Position numbers and translations under genes: made by a program. 64,000 bases of DNA, from assembly GCF_009857475.1 (NCBI RefSeq), contig NZ_WWCJ01000011.1, positions 62,001-126,000 of the forward strand. The letters are read 5' to 3'. Numbering within the stretch: the first letter of the stretch is position 1; each line of letters opens with the position of its first letter. Shown piece after piece: positions 42,388-50,695 of this stretch. Below the pieces are notes generated by a model, which ran no database searches, was not told the origin of the DNA, and saw nothing but the letters and a program-made list of their open reading frames with translations. This DNA is from Pseudoduganella guangdongensis. Lineage in GTDB: Bacteria > Pseudomonadota > Gammaproteobacteria > Burkholderiales > Burkholderiaceae_D.

Positions 42388-42843
42388 CGCCCCTGCCCGT
42401 TTTTGATTTTTCGTCGGGCCATCGTAGCAGCGCACCTGCCTAAGCGCGCTTACGATACGAACGGGAAAATTAATCGACCAACAAGCGCGCCCTTTAGCTA
42501 CCGGCTGTATGCGAAGTGCGGTCGTGTCTGTCGAGCCTGCCTGGCGCCGCTGCATCGACGCTGCCGCTTACAGCGACAAGCGGGAGCCATCGATCAGAAC
42601 GAACACTAAACGACTGGCCGCGCGACGCGCACGCCATGGAGCAGCATACGAAGCGATGCTGAAAGCAATGACCGACAAACTGGAGCGCTACCCCAACCTG
42701 CGCTCGCGCCTGAGGCTCCCCCCAGACAAAGGTCGTCTGCAAGCAGATCCTGCGGCTGGAGTTTTCGATGGCGGAATCGACGCTAGAGGACATGTCGTCA
42801 CGCAGCCGCTGCAAACCGCTGCCGTCTGGACGCGTATGAAAAG
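42388..42843. other. 456-bp stretch without a convincing gene
   Basis: The stretch contains the promoter region of the GH2 operon and, from ~42500, a high-GC segment with open frames on both strands (for example 42509-42862 plus). I could not match these to any family, and codon use does not favour one strand. It may be a decayed gene. Confidence 0.4.
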
Positions 42844-42877
42844 AAAAAGGCCTGCGACGTGAGTCGCAGGCCTTTTT
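42844..42877. terminator. Strong bidirectional terminator after tRNA-Val
   Basis: A perfect 15-bp stem (AAAAAGGCCTGCGAC paired with its complement) with a GTGA loop and A/T runs on both sides ends 10 bp from the tRNA 3' end. Confidence 0.92.
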
Positions 42878-42886
42878 GAAGAATTC

Positions 42887-42961
42887 TGGTGGGAAGTGCA
42901 AGTTTCGAACTTGCGACCCCTGCAGTGTGAATGCAGTGCTCTACCCCTGAGCTAACCTCCC
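42887..42961 (-). tRNA. valT-like: tRNA-Val (anticodon CAC)
   Basis: This 75-nt cloverleaf reads on the minus strand. The acceptor stem is GGGAGGT/ACTTCCC (one G-U), the D arm GCTC/GAGC, the anticodon stem CTGCA/TGCAG with loop TTCACAC (anticodon CAC, reads GUG), and the T arm GCAAG/CTTGC with TTCGAAA. The CCA end is encoded. It lies 12 bp downstream of the dnaQ stop. Confidence 0.97.
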
Positions 42962-42973
42962 GAAGTGGCGCTA

Positions 42974-43675
42974 TTATAGACTAGCCGAGCGCCAAACACA
43001 AGTTCCCTTCACAGCCTTGTCCAGACCGTCCAGGAATTCCGCATGGGCGGCGGCCTCGGCATCGCTGGCACGCAGCACCATGACCTCCGCCAGCGCGATT
43101 TCGCCGATATCGATCCCGCCGCTCGATTCCTCAATCACGATATCCATGCCCAGGCTGTTCTGGCCGCGTGTCATGGCCAGGTAAACGTCCGCCAGCAGCT
43201 CCGCGTCCAGCAGCGCGCCGTGCAGCTTGCGGTGGGCGTTGGAGATGCCGAAGTGTTCGCACAGCGCATCCAGCGAATTACGCTTACCCGGGCGCATTTC
43301 CTTGGCCTGCACCAGGGTGTCGATCACGCCGCTAATGTGCGAATCGAAAGTCGGCAGTTTGAGCATGCCGAACTCGTGGTTCAGGAAGCCCAGGTCGAAC
43401 GGCGCGTTGTGGATGATGACTTCCGCATCGCGGATGTACTCGCGCAGCTCTTCCACGATCTGGTGGAAGCGCGGCTTGTCGCGTAAAAACTCGGTGGTCA
43501 GGCCGTGTACTGCCAGCGCGCCCTCTTCCGAATCGCGGTCCGGATTGATGTAGCAGTGGAAGTTATTGCCCGTCAGTTTGCGGTTGAATAGTTCGACGCA
43601 GCCAATTTCAATGATGCGGTTACCCTGTTTCGGGTTAATGCCGGTAGTTTCAGTATCAAGGACAATCTGACGCAT
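42974..43675 (-). CDS. dnaQ: DNA polymerase III epsilon subunit (proofreading exonuclease)
   Basis: ATG 43675 gives 233 residues (MRQIVLDTETTGINPKQGNRIIEIG). The DEDDh exonuclease motifs are complete: ExoI DTETTG, ExoII VIIHNAPFDLGFLNHE, and ExoIII HGALLDAELLADVY with the general-base His (RKLHGALLDAELL). The C-terminal tail that binds the alpha subunit is present. The protein removes misincorporated bases at the replication fork. The neighbours rnhA, methyltransferase and gloB repeat the E. coli gene grouping. Confidence 0.97.
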   Translation of the reverse strand: MRQIVLDTETTGINPKQGNRIIEIGCVELFNRKLTGNNFHCYINPDRDSEEGALAVHGLTTEFLRDKPRFHQIVEELREYIRDAEVIIHNAPFDLGFLNHEFGMLKLPTFDSHISGVIDTLVQAKEMRPGKRNSLDALCEHFGISNAHRKLHGALLDAELLADVYLAMTRGQNSLGMDIVIEESSGGIDIGEIALAEVMVLRASDAEAAAHAEFLDGLDKAVKGTCVWRSASL

Positions 43676-43725
43676 AGATCTTCGCGAATGGGGGTTTTGT
43701 AGCAAGCTGAGCAGTATAACAGGCC

Positions 43726-44166
43726 TTATTTCTTGCGGACCGATTCCACGCCCAGGTTGGCCAGCTGGTCAGCGCGTTCGTTGCCAGGATGGCCATTGTG
43801 TCCGCGCACCCAGCGCCAGTCCACCTTGTGCATGGCTTGCGCCGCGTCCAGCGCCTGCCACAGGTCGGCGTTCTTGACGGGTTCCTTGGCGGCGGTCTTC
43901 CAGCCGCGCGCTTTCCAGCCGTGGATCCATTCGCTGATGCCTTTCTGGACGTATTGGCTGTCAGTGTGCAGCACCACTTCGCATGGCCGCTTGAGGGCTT
44001 TGAGCGACTCGATCACGGCGGTCAGCTCCATGCGGTTGTTGGTGGTGTTCAGTTCGCCGCCAAAGATTTCCTTCTTGGCATCGCCCGCCACCATCATGGC
44101 GCCCCAGCCGCCGGTGCCGGGATTACCCTTGCATGCGCCGTCGGTGTAAATCTCTACTTTATCCAT
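43726..44166 (-). CDS. rnhA: Ribonuclease HI
   Basis: ATG 44166 gives 146 residues ([22 protein letters not shown]). The catalytic carboxylates are D ([11 protein letters not shown]), E ([13 protein letters not shown]), D ([11 protein letters not shown]) and the C-terminal D ([12 protein letters not shown]), with the usual basic loop ([15 protein letters not shown]). It removes RNA from RNA-DNA hybrids. It overlaps the methyltransferase gene by 8 bp. Length and motifs are standard. Confidence 0.97.
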   Translation of the reverse strand: MDKVEIYTDGACKGNPGTGGWGAMMVAGDAKKEIFGGELNTTNNRMELTAVIESLKALKRPCEVVLHTDSQYVQKGISEWIHGWKARGWKTAAKEPVKNADLWQALDAAQAMHKVDWRWVRGHNGHPGNERADQLANLGVESVRKK

Positions 44167-44938
44167 CGAATCTTTCTTTATGTTTGTTCGCCGCCGGCAC
44201 CGCAACGGGCGCCGTGGCTGCTTTGTGTTTCCAGGCAGGGCCGATCAGGCGCATGCCTTTCACACGTTTGATGGCCTGCACCATGTACACGCCGCCGAAG
44301 TACGGCCAGTATTTGGCGCCGGCCTTGTCCATGAAGCCGTAGCGCGCCAGCCAGCGCTCGGTGCGGCAGGCCGGGGCGTAGCAGCCCAGATGGGTGTGGC
44401 TGACGCCCATGTTCAGCAATTTCAGCCAGTCCTTAATGCGCGGCATGGAAATGAACTCGCCTGCCCTCGGCAGGTAGTGCGAACCGGTCAGGCGTCCGGT
44501 CATCTGGCGCAAGCCCCACAGGCTGGTGGGGTTGAAGCCACAGACGATCACCTGCCCTTCCGGTATCAGCACGCGCTCCACCTCGCGCAGCACCTGGTGC
44601 GGCTCGGCGGAAAATTCGAGCACATGGGGCAACACCACCAGGTCCATGCTGCTGGAGGCGAATGGCAGCTCCAGGCTATCGAGCGTCAGGGCAACGGCGC
44701 GGCCAGCGCCGGAATGGCGCGGGTGCAGGCGGATATCGGCCAGCCACTGGTGCGGCATGCGGTTGGCGGCCAGCGCGTCAATCTGGGGCATGCCGATCTG
44801 CAGCGCGTTGAAGCCGAAGATATCCGCCACCATCTTGTCCAGGCATTGCTGCTCCCAGGCGCGCACGTAGGCCCCTGGCGGTGTTTCCAGCCATTTGTCG
44901 AACGCTATAATGGATTCGTCCGATGTTGCGCTATCCAT
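44159..44938 (-). CDS. SAM-dependent methyltransferase (YafS-like)
   Basis: The start ATG 44938 ([25 protein letters not shown]) gives 259 residues. It is a class I methyltransferase: [21 protein letters not shown] and [21 protein letters not shown] are the post-I and motif III regions of the Methyltransf_11 type. The motif I glycines are not obvious ([13 protein letters not shown]), as in E. coli YafS. Substrate unknown. It diverges from gloB, with only 21 bp between the start codons, so the promoters overlap the genes. Confidence 0.85.
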   Translation of the reverse strand: MDSATSDESIIAFDKWLETPPGAYVRAWEQQCLDKMVADIFGFNALQIGMPQIDALAANRMPHQWLADIRLHPRHSGAGRAVALTLDSLELPFASSSMDLVVLPHVLEFSAEPHQVLREVERVLIPEGQVIVCGFNPTSLWGLRQMTGRLTGSHYLPRAGEFISMPRIKDWLKLLNMGVSHTHLGCYAPACRTERWLARYGFMDKAGAKYWPYFGGVYMVQAIKRVKGMRLIGPAWKHKAATAPVAVPAANKHKERFDG

Positions 44939-44959
44939 GCAATCCCTTTGATTGAGCCC

Positions 44960-45745
44960 ATGAGCAATCCTGTTTCCGTCCTGACCGTTCCCGCTTTCCG
45001 CGACAACTACCTGTGGCTGATTCACAATGGCCGCCATGCAGCGGTGGTCGATCCCGGTGACGCGGGGCCAATTCTTGCTGCTTTGCAGGAACATGGCTTG
45101 ACGCTTACCGCCATTCTACTCACCCATCACCATGCTGACCACATCGGCGGCGTTCCTGGCCTGCTGGAGCGTTTCCAGGTGCCGGTTTTCGGGCCGCGCC
45201 ACGATGGGATCGCGGCTGTCACCCGGCCACTGGACGAGGGCGACCAGATCGGGGTGACGGGGCTGGACCTGGCGTTGCGGGTTCTGGAGGTGCCCGGCCA
45301 TACGCTCGGCCACATCGCCTATGTGCGGGATGGTGCGGAGCCGTGGGTGTTCTGTGGCGACACGCTGTTTGCCGGCGGTTGCGGGCGCCTGTTTGAGGGC
45401 ACGCCGCAGCAGATGGCGGCGTCGCTGGGCAAGCTGGCGGCGCTGCCGGAGGCGACCAAGGTGTTCTGCGCCCACGAATATACACTGTCCAACCTGCGCT
45501 TTGCCAGCGCAGTGGAGCCGTCGAATACGGCTTTGCAGGCGCGCGTTACGGTGGAGACGGCGACCCGGGAGCGTGGCGAACCGACAGTCCCTAGCACCAT
45601 CGGCGTGGAGCGTGCAACAAATCCGTTCCTGCGTTATCGTGAGCCTGAAATCGCGGCACAGTTGCGCGCGGCGGGCAAGCTGCATGGCGATGTGGCTCCG
45701 ATGGAGATCTTTGCCGCTCTGCGCGAGTGGAAAAACAATTTCTGA
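44960..45745 (+). CDS. gloB: Hydroxyacylglutathione hydrolase (glyoxalase II)
   Basis: ATG 44960 gives 261 residues ([21 protein letters not shown]). It is a metallo-beta-lactamase fold enzyme with the metal motif [10 protein letters not shown], plus [29 protein letters not shown] and [13 protein letters not shown], which give the two-metal site and glutathione-binding residues. It completes methylglyoxal removal by hydrolysing S-lactoylglutathione. The C-terminal ERATNPFLR is a family hallmark. The much longer open frame upstream is antisense to the methyltransferase. Confidence 0.97.
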   Translation: MSNPVSVLTVPAFRDNYLWLIHNGRHAAVVDPGDAGPILAALQEHGLTLTAILLTHHHADHIGGVPGLLERFQVPVFGPRHDGIAAVTRPLDEGDQIGVTGLDLALRVLEVPGHTLGHIAYVRDGAEPWVFCGDTLFAGGCGRLFEGTPQQMAASLGKLAALPEATKVFCAHEYTLSNLRFASAVEPSNTALQARVTVETATRERGEPTVPSTIGVERATNPFLRYREPEIAAQLRAAGKLHGDVAPMEIFAALREWKNNF

Positions 45746-45756
45746 CCAGGAGAGTT

Positions 45757-46407
45757 ATGCAAACCGTTCGCATGTACGTAGATCCGATCAGCCCGTTCGT
45801 GTGGCTGGCGACCAAGCAGGTGGCCCGTATCGAGGCGGCCGGCGTGCAGGTGGAGATGGTGCCGGTGCTGTTTGCGGCAATGTTGAATCATCATGGGCTG
45901 GTGGGGCCGGCCGAGGTGCCCGCCAAGCGGGCGTTGACTTTCCGCGATGTGATGCGGCAGGCGGATGCGCAGGGACTGGCGTTCATGGGGCCGCCGGGAC
46001 ATCCATTTAATCCGCTGCCGATGCTGCGCATGGCGACGGCGATTTCAGGCCGCACGGAGCGGATTGCGTTTGTGACGGCGGTGATGGCGGCTTGCTGGGA
46101 ACTGGGGCAGGATGCGCAGGATTTCGGCATGCTGGCGCGCGTAGCGCGGGATTGCGGGCTGGATGGGGAGGCGCTGGTGGCTGCTGCTTCCTCGCCTGAG
46201 GTGAAGGCGGAGTTGGCGCGGGCGACGGAACAGGCTATCCAGGGCGGCGTGTTTGGGGTGCCGAGTTTTGTGTTTGAGGGGGAGCTGTTTTGGGGCGCGG
46301 ATCGGGTCGAAGGGCTGCTGCGCAGGATTTCCGGGCATCGGATTGATGAAGCGCGGCTGGCGGAGTTTTTGGGGCGGGCGCCGTTGGCGACGCGCCCAAA
46401 CCGGTAA
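45757..46407 (+). CDS. DsbA-family 2-hydroxychromene-2-carboxylate isomerase-like protein
   Basis: The start ATG 45757 has CAGGAG upstream, giving 216 residues (MQTVRMYVDPISPFVWLA). It has the thioredoxin-fold kappa-class GST/DsbA layout: YVDPISPFVWLA holds Ser instead of a CxxC motif, and the C-terminal GGVFGVPSFVFEGELFWGADR loop is typical of HCCA isomerases. It probably uses glutathione. The usual aromatic-degradation genes are absent here, so a role in napthalene-type pathways is unsupported. It follows gloB by 11 bp and may be co-transcribed. Confidence 0.88.
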   Translation: MQTVRMYVDPISPFVWLATKQVARIEAAGVQVEMVPVLFAAMLNHHGLVGPAEVPAKRALTFRDVMRQADAQGLAFMGPPGHPFNPLPMLRMATAISGRTERIAFVTAVMAACWELGQDAQDFGMLARVARDCGLDGEALVAAASSPEVKAELARATEQAIQGGVFGVPSFVFEGELFWGADRVEGLLRRISGHRIDEARLAEFLGRAPLATRPNR

Positions 46408-46505
46408 CCCTGAATTGAATGATCTTGCAGCTAACGAAGGGGGTAAGCCTTTGACGTTCGCAGAACGTCAATAACGTACGCCCTCCCCGTTGGCCGCGAT
46501 GCAGA

Positions 46506-46534
46506 CTGGGTCTGGCCCTCCGGGCCAGACCCAG
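46506..46534. repeat. Intergenic palindrome between the isomerase-like gene and malate synthase
   Basis: A perfect 13-bp stem (CTGGGTCTGGCCC and its complement) with a 3-nt loop lies between convergent genes. There is no T-run. It resembles other GGGTC/GACCC palindromes of this genome and may act as a transcription barrier. Confidence 0.6.
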
Positions 46535-46545
46535 CTTCGCCGGGT

Positions 46546-48135
46546 TTAAATTTCCTCGTACAACGGCAAGGTCAAGAACTCCTCAAACGCCTCCGAAGTC
46601 GACATCTCCTCAAAGATCTGGGCAGCGCGGTCGTAGGCCGGGGTGGAACCGTCCGGCGCAGTCGCCTTCACCTTCGCCAGCTCCTCCGGAATCATCGCGC
46701 GCACCATATCCGCGCTGACCTTACGGCCATCTTCCAGCACCCCCTTGGCAGAACGAATCCACTGCCACACCTGCGAACGCGAAATCTCCGCAGTCGCCGC
46801 ATCCTCCATCAGGTTATGGATCGGCACGCAGCCGTTGCCATTCAGCCAGCTGCCCAGGTAGTGGATACCCACGTTGATGTTGTAGCGCAGGCCAGCTTCG
46901 GTAATCGGCGCCTCCGGCTTGAAGTCCAGCAGCTCCGCCGCAGTCACTTCCACATCCGGACGCTGCTTGGCGATCTGGTTCGGCGCGTCGCCCAGCACCT
47001 TCTTGAACTCGCCCATCGCCAGTTCCACCAGGCCCGGGTGCGCCACCCAACCGCCATCGTAGCCATCGGTCGCATCGCGCGCCTTGTCGTTGCGCACGCC
47101 GCCCATCGCCACTTCGTTCTTCTCCGGATCGTTCTTGATCGGGATCAGGGCCGCCATGCCGCCAATGGCCGGCGCATTGCGCTTGTGGCAGGTCTTCAGC
47201 AGCAGCAGCGCGTAAGCGCGCATGAACGGCGAAGTCATGGTGACCTTGGCGCGGTCGGCCAGGCAGAAGTCCTTGTCCAGCTTGAATTTCTTGATGCAGC
47301 TGAAGATGTAGTCCCAACGGCCGGCGTTCAGGCCGGAGCTATGCTCGCGCAGTTCGTACAGGATTTCGTCCATCTCGAACGCGGCCAGGATCGTTTCGAT
47401 CAGCACGGTCGCCTTGATCGTACCTTGCGGCAGGCCCAGTTCATTCTGGGTCATGACGAAGATGTCGTTCCACAGGCGCGCTTCCAGGTGCGATTCCATC
47501 TTCGGCAGGTAGAAGTAAGGGCCGGCGCCGCGCGCCAGCTGCTCTTTCGCGTTGTGCACCATGAACAGCGCGAAGTCGAAGATGCCGCCGGAGACACGCT
47601 TGCCATCCACAGTCACATGCTTCTCATCCAGGTGCCAGCCGCGTGGACGCACCACCAGGGTGGCGGTCTTTTCATTCAGCTTGTACGACTTGCCGTTCTG
47701 TTCCAGTGCAATGGTCTTGCGGACAGCGTCCTGCATATTGATCTGGCCGGAGATCTGGTTGTCCCAGTTCGGGGAGTTGGAATCCTCGAAGTCGGTCATG
47801 TAGGAATCGGCACCGGAGTTCAGGGCATTGATCACCATCTTGCGGTCGACCGGGCCGGTGATTTCCACGCGGCGGCATTCCAGGGCTTTCGGGATCGGCG
47901 CGATTTTCCAGTCGCCGTTGCGGATATGCGCGGTCTCGGCCAGGAAGTCCGGGCGCTCGCCGGCATCCAGGCGCTTGGCGCGCTCCACGCGCTTGGCCAG
48001 CAACTCCTGGCGGCGCGGCTCGAACTGGCGGCTCAGCTTGGCCACCAGGGCCAGGGCTTCCGGGGTCAACACACGCTCGAAACCAGGCTTGATTTCACCG
48101 GTGATTTGCATGCCTGCAGGCAGGGTAATGCTCAT
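46546..48135 (-). CDS. aceB: Malate synthase A
   Basis: The start ATG 48135 with CGGAG upstream gives 529 residues ([18 protein letters not shown]). Form A motifs are seen throughout: [58 protein letters not shown] (acid residue region), [11 protein letters not shown] and [13 protein letters not shown]. It condenses glyoxylate with acetyl-CoA to malate in the glyoxylate shunt. Isocitrate lyase is not in the window. A LysR-type gene is divergent, with a strong inverted repeat in between. Confidence 0.97.
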   Translation of the reverse strand: MSITLPAGMQITGEIKPGFERVLTPEALALVAKLSRQFEPRRQELLAKRVERAKRLDAGERPDFLAETAHIRNGDWKIAPIPKALECRRVEITGPVDRKMVINALNSGADSYMTDFEDSNSPNWDNQISGQINMQDAVRKTIALEQNGKSYKLNEKTATLVVRPRGWHLDEKHVTVDGKRVSGGIFDFALFMVHNAKEQLARGAGPYFYLPKMESHLEARLWNDIFVMTQNELGLPQGTIKATVLIETILAAFEMDEILYELREHSSGLNAGRWDYIFSCIKKFKLDKDFCLADRAKVTMTSPFMRAYALLLLKTCHKRNAPAIGGMAALIPIKNDPEKNEVAMGGVRNDKARDATDGYDGGWVAHPGLVELAMGEFKKVLGDAPNQIAKQRPDVEVTAAELLDFKPEAPITEAGLRYNINVGIHYLGSWLNGNGCVPIHNLMEDAATAEISRSQVWQWIRSAKGVLEDGRKVSADMVRAMIPEELAKVKATAPDGSTPAYDRAAQIFEEMSTSEAFEEFLTLPLYEEI

Positions 48136-48188
48136 AGTCTTTCTCCGTTTGATGATTAGTGTTGTGATCTGATGTTTTCCAGTATATT

Positions 48189-48242
48189 GACTAAAAACAT
48201 AGTGAAACAAGACTAAAACGCATATCATCTGTGCGTTTTAGT
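48189..48242. promoter_or_regulatory. LysR-type operator candidate between aceB and its divergent regulator
   Basis: A perfect 11-bp inverted repeat (ACTAAAACGCA at 48212, TGCGTTTTAGT ending at 48242, 9-nt spacer) sits just before the regulator start. A half copy GACTAAAAAC at 48189 lies 22 bp from the GACTAAAACG at 48211, two helical turns. This is a typical recognition-plus-activation layout. Confidence 0.6.
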
Positions 48243-48257
48243 CACAAATGACCGGGC

Positions 48258-49163
48258 ATGGACCAATTCAAACAAATCTCCACCTTTGTCGAGGTGGTCA
48301 ATCGCGGCAGTCTTTCCGCCGCCGCCCGCGCGGAAGGCATTGCGCCCGCGGTGATTGGGCGCCGGCTTGACGCGCTCGAACACCGCCTGGGCGTGAAGCT
48401 GCTCCAGCGTACCACGCGCAAGCTGGCGCTGACGGACGAAGGCACGGCGTTCCTTGAGGATTGCCAACGCATCCTCGCCGAGCTTGAATCGGCGGAAGCG
48501 GCCGTGGCCGAACGTAGCGCGCGCGCAACCGGGCACCTGATGATCTCCGCCCCGGCGGGTTTTGGGCGGCAACACGTGGCGCCGCTGATACCTTCCTTTG
48601 TAGCGGAACACCGTGACGTGTCGGTGACATTGAACCTGAACGACCGCGTGGTTGATTTGATTGGTGAAGGCGTGGACGTGGCGATCCGCATCGCCTCGCT
48701 GTCCGACTCCAACCTGGTGAGCATGAAGCTGGCGGACAACCATCGCGTGGTGGTCGGCACCCCGGCCTATCTGAAAAGGCACGGCGTACCGAAAACGCTG
48801 GACGATCTTGCGCGGCACAATTGCATGACGATCAGCAGTGAAGGCAGCCAGCGCGGCTGGACCTTCCGTCAGGACGACAAGAATGTGACGTTGAAAATTT
48901 CGGGGAATATGAGTTGCAACGACGGCGCCGTGCTGCACGATTGGGTGTTGGCTGGCAAAGGCCTGGCGTGGCGCTCGATGTGGGAAGTGGGCGCCGATAT
49001 TGAAGCGGGCCGCCTGAGACCGGTGCTGGCGCAATACTCAGCCCCCGGCAACGACATTTACGCCGTATTCGCCCAGCGACGCCATTTGCCGCTGCGCATC
49101 CGCGCCTTCGTCGACTTCCTGCGCCGCACCTACGCGCAGCCTGGCTACTTCCACCGCCGTTAA
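48258..49163 (+). CDS. LysR-family transcriptional regulator
   Basis: This 301-residue protein has the N-terminal winged helix-turn-helix (residues ~3-62; FKQISTFVEVVNRGSLSAAARAEGIAPAVIGRRLDALEHRLGVKLLQRTTRKLALT) and the LysR substrate-binding domain (~90-290; VSVTLNLNDRVVDLIGEGVDVAIRI). Its position divergent from malate synthase, across an inverted repeat, suggests it controls aceB and itself. The coinducer is unknown. Such regulators are also close to the large CrgA/DsdC-like group, so target prediction from sequence alone is weak. Confidence 0.9.
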   Translation: MDQFKQISTFVEVVNRGSLSAAARAEGIAPAVIGRRLDALEHRLGVKLLQRTTRKLALTDEGTAFLEDCQRILAELESAEAAVAERSARATGHLMISAPAGFGRQHVAPLIPSFVAEHRDVSVTLNLNDRVVDLIGEGVDVAIRIASLSDSNLVSMKLADNHRVVVGTPAYLKRHGVPKTLDDLARHNCMTISSEGSQRGWTFRQDDKNVTLKISGNMSCNDGAVLHDWVLAGKGLAWRSMWEVGADIEAGRLRPVLAQYSAPGNDIYAVFAQRRHLPLRIRAFVDFLRRTYAQPGYFHRR

Positions 49164-49186
49164 TACAGCAGAGGCGTAGGGACAAA

Positions 49187-49215
49187 AAAAAATCCTCGGA
49201 TTCCGAGGATTTTTT
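49187..49215. terminator. Bidirectional terminator between the LysR gene and cspA
   Basis: TCCTCGG/CCGAGGA stem with flanking A and T runs lies in the 72-bp gap between the two convergent genes. It can end both transcripts. Confidence 0.88.
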
Positions 49216-49235
49216 ATCGTTTGATCCGGTCTCGA

Positions 49236-49439
49236 TTACAGAGGCTGGATGTTCGACGCCTGCTTGCCTTTTGGGCCGGAGGTCACGTCGAAGGAGACGC
49301 GTTGGTTCTCCTGCAGCGACTTGAAGCCGTTGCTCTGGATAGCCGAGAAGTGAGCAAACAGATCTTCGCCGCCTTCGTCAGGGGTGATGAAACCAAAACC
49401 CTTAGCGTCGTTGAACCATTTTACGATACCAGTTGCCAT
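49236..49439 (-). CDS. cspA: Cold-shock protein
   Basis: ATG 49439 gives 67 residues ([18 protein letters not shown]). It is a single OB-fold with RNP1 KGFGFITPD and RNP2-like DLFAHFSAI, and binds single-stranded RNA/DNA as an RNA chaperone. AGGAAT lies upstream of the start. About 200 bp without a gene precede it, long enough for the extended 5' leader that cold-shock genes use for regulation. The longer open frame upstream of the ATG (to 49613) is not expected to be translated. Confidence 0.95.
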   Translation of the reverse strand: MATGIVKWFNDAKGFGFITPDEGGEDLFAHFSAIQSNGFKSLQENQRVSFDVTSGPKGKQASNIQPL

Positions 49440-49639
49440 TACAATTCCTATTACAGTTAAATGAGCTTGCGCCCGTGATACCGTTTGAACCCAGTAACCT
49501 GAATCTAAACGATCCCGCATTATACCGAAATACCTGTTAAAAACACGCGAATTAAAAAATAAATTCACGTTTAATCCAACAGTTTTCGTACATGTATGTG
49601 TAACTATAGACAAGATTTATCAATCTTGTTTGATAAATA
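49440..49639 (-). promoter_or_regulatory. AT-rich leader/promoter region of cspA
   Basis: This 200-bp AT-rich gap is the most AT-rich stretch in the area. It should hold the cspA promoter and a long 5' untranslated leader. I could not fix the exact -10/-35 boxes. Confidence 0.45.
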
Positions 49640-49996
49640 TCAATCGTGCGCCCCAAACTTGGTTGCGCGGAAGTCTTTGTCTGCCCAATGCAACAGGGCC
49701 TGCACGGCAGTGTCGATGCCGTCCCACGCTGCGCCCTCTTCCATCACGCCGCGCACCAGTTGCTCGATGCGGCGCGACTCGTCGCCCAGGGCGTGCAGGC
49801 CGAATGAGCCGGCCGAGCCGGCGACGCTGTGCAGTGCGTGGTGCAATTGTTCCAGATTGGCGGGGGTGCGGCCGGCCGAGACGCAGAGCGCCAGGCCGTC
49901 GCGGATCGCCGCCATGCGTTCGGGAACGCTGGCGGCGTATTTGTCGCGCAGGGCTTGCAGCCGATCCTGAAATGCTGGGTCGGTCGGCGTCGCCAT
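49640..49996 (-). CDS. Stand-alone Hpt phosphotransfer protein
   Basis: This 118-residue all-helical protein carries the Hpt motif around residues 52-66 (HHALHSVAGSAGSFG). H56 is the expected phospho-His, with G60, S61 and G66 in place. The usual Lys after the His (HxLKG) is Ala here. It would relay phosphate between receiver domains. No kinase is adjacent, so its partners could be the hybrid systems elsewhere in the genome. It starts 3 nt after the upp stop, which may give co-transcription. Confidence 0.8.
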   Translation of the reverse strand: MATPTDPAFQDRLQALRDKYAASVPERMAAIRDGLALCVSAGRTPANLEQLHHALHSVAGSAGSFGLHALGDESRRIEQLVRGVMEEGAAWDGIDTAVQALLHWADKDFRATKFGAHD

Positions 49997-49999
49997 GGC

Positions 50000-50650
50000 T
50001 TACTTGGTGCCGAAAATGCGGTCGCCCGCGTCGCCCAGGCCCGGGATGATGTAGGCGTGTTCGTTCAGGTGCGAGTCGAGCGAAGCGCAGAAGATCTTCA
50101 CGTTCGGGTGCGATTTCTGGAACACTTCAATGCCTTCCGGTGCGGCCACCAGGGCCAGGAAGACGATCTGGTCGTCGCTCACGCCGCGCTTCTTCAGCAC
50201 GTCGACCGCATGCACGGCGGAGTTGCCGGTCGCGACCATCGGGTCGCACAGGATGAAGGTGCGGTCGGCCAGGTCGGGCAGGCGCACCAGGTACTCCACC
50301 GGCTGATGGGTATCGGGGTCGCGGAACACGCCGATGTGGCCGACGCGGGCCGATGGCACCAGGTTCAGCAGGCCGTCGCTCATGCCCACGCCGGCGCGCA
50401 GGATCGGTACCACAGCCAGCTTGCGGCCGGCAATGACTGGCGCCTGGATGGTTTGCAGCGGGGTTTCGATCTCGCGCGTGGTCAGCGGCAGGTCACGGGT
50501 GATTTCGTAACCCATCAGCAGGGTGATCTCTTTCAGCAGCTCGCGGAAGGTGCGCGTGGACGTGGATTTGTCGCGCATGTGGCTGAGCTTGTGCTGGATC
50601 AGCGGGTGGTCGGTGATGAACAGGTTGGGAAAGCGCGGATCTTGTTTCAT
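50000..50650 (-). CDS. upp: Uracil phosphoribosyltransferase
   Basis: This 216-residue protein has the PRPP-binding motif [21 protein letters not shown], the family N-terminus ([27 protein letters not shown]) and the uracil-binding C-terminus ([22 protein letters not shown]). It converts uracil and PRPP to UMP for pyrimidine salvage. No uracil permease gene lies next to it. Length and motifs are standard. Confidence 0.97.
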   Translation of the reverse strand: MKQDPRFPNLFITDHPLIQHKLSHMRDKSTSTRTFRELLKEITLLMGYEITRDLPLTTREIETPLQTIQAPVIAGRKLAVVPILRAGVGMSDGLLNLVPSARVGHIGVFRDPDTHQPVEYLVRLPDLADRTFILCDPMVATGNSAVHAVDVLKKRGVSDDQIVFLALVAAPEGIEVFQKSHPNVKIFCASLDSHLNEHAYIIPGLGDAGDRIFGTK

Positions 50651-50695
50651 ATATTTATAGAATGAATTCGGTATGTAGGCGGCATTATCCCAGCC

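Noticed and set aside
42509..42862. 117-codon open frame and a longer one on the opposite strand in the gap before tRNA-Val
   Set aside because: No family match, no clear ribosome site, and both strands are open at once; the plus frame also runs into the terminator hairpin.
45757..46407. Naphthalene-degradation isomerase as a firm call
   Set aside because: The fold fits, but no other genes of that pathway are close; only the family name is kept.
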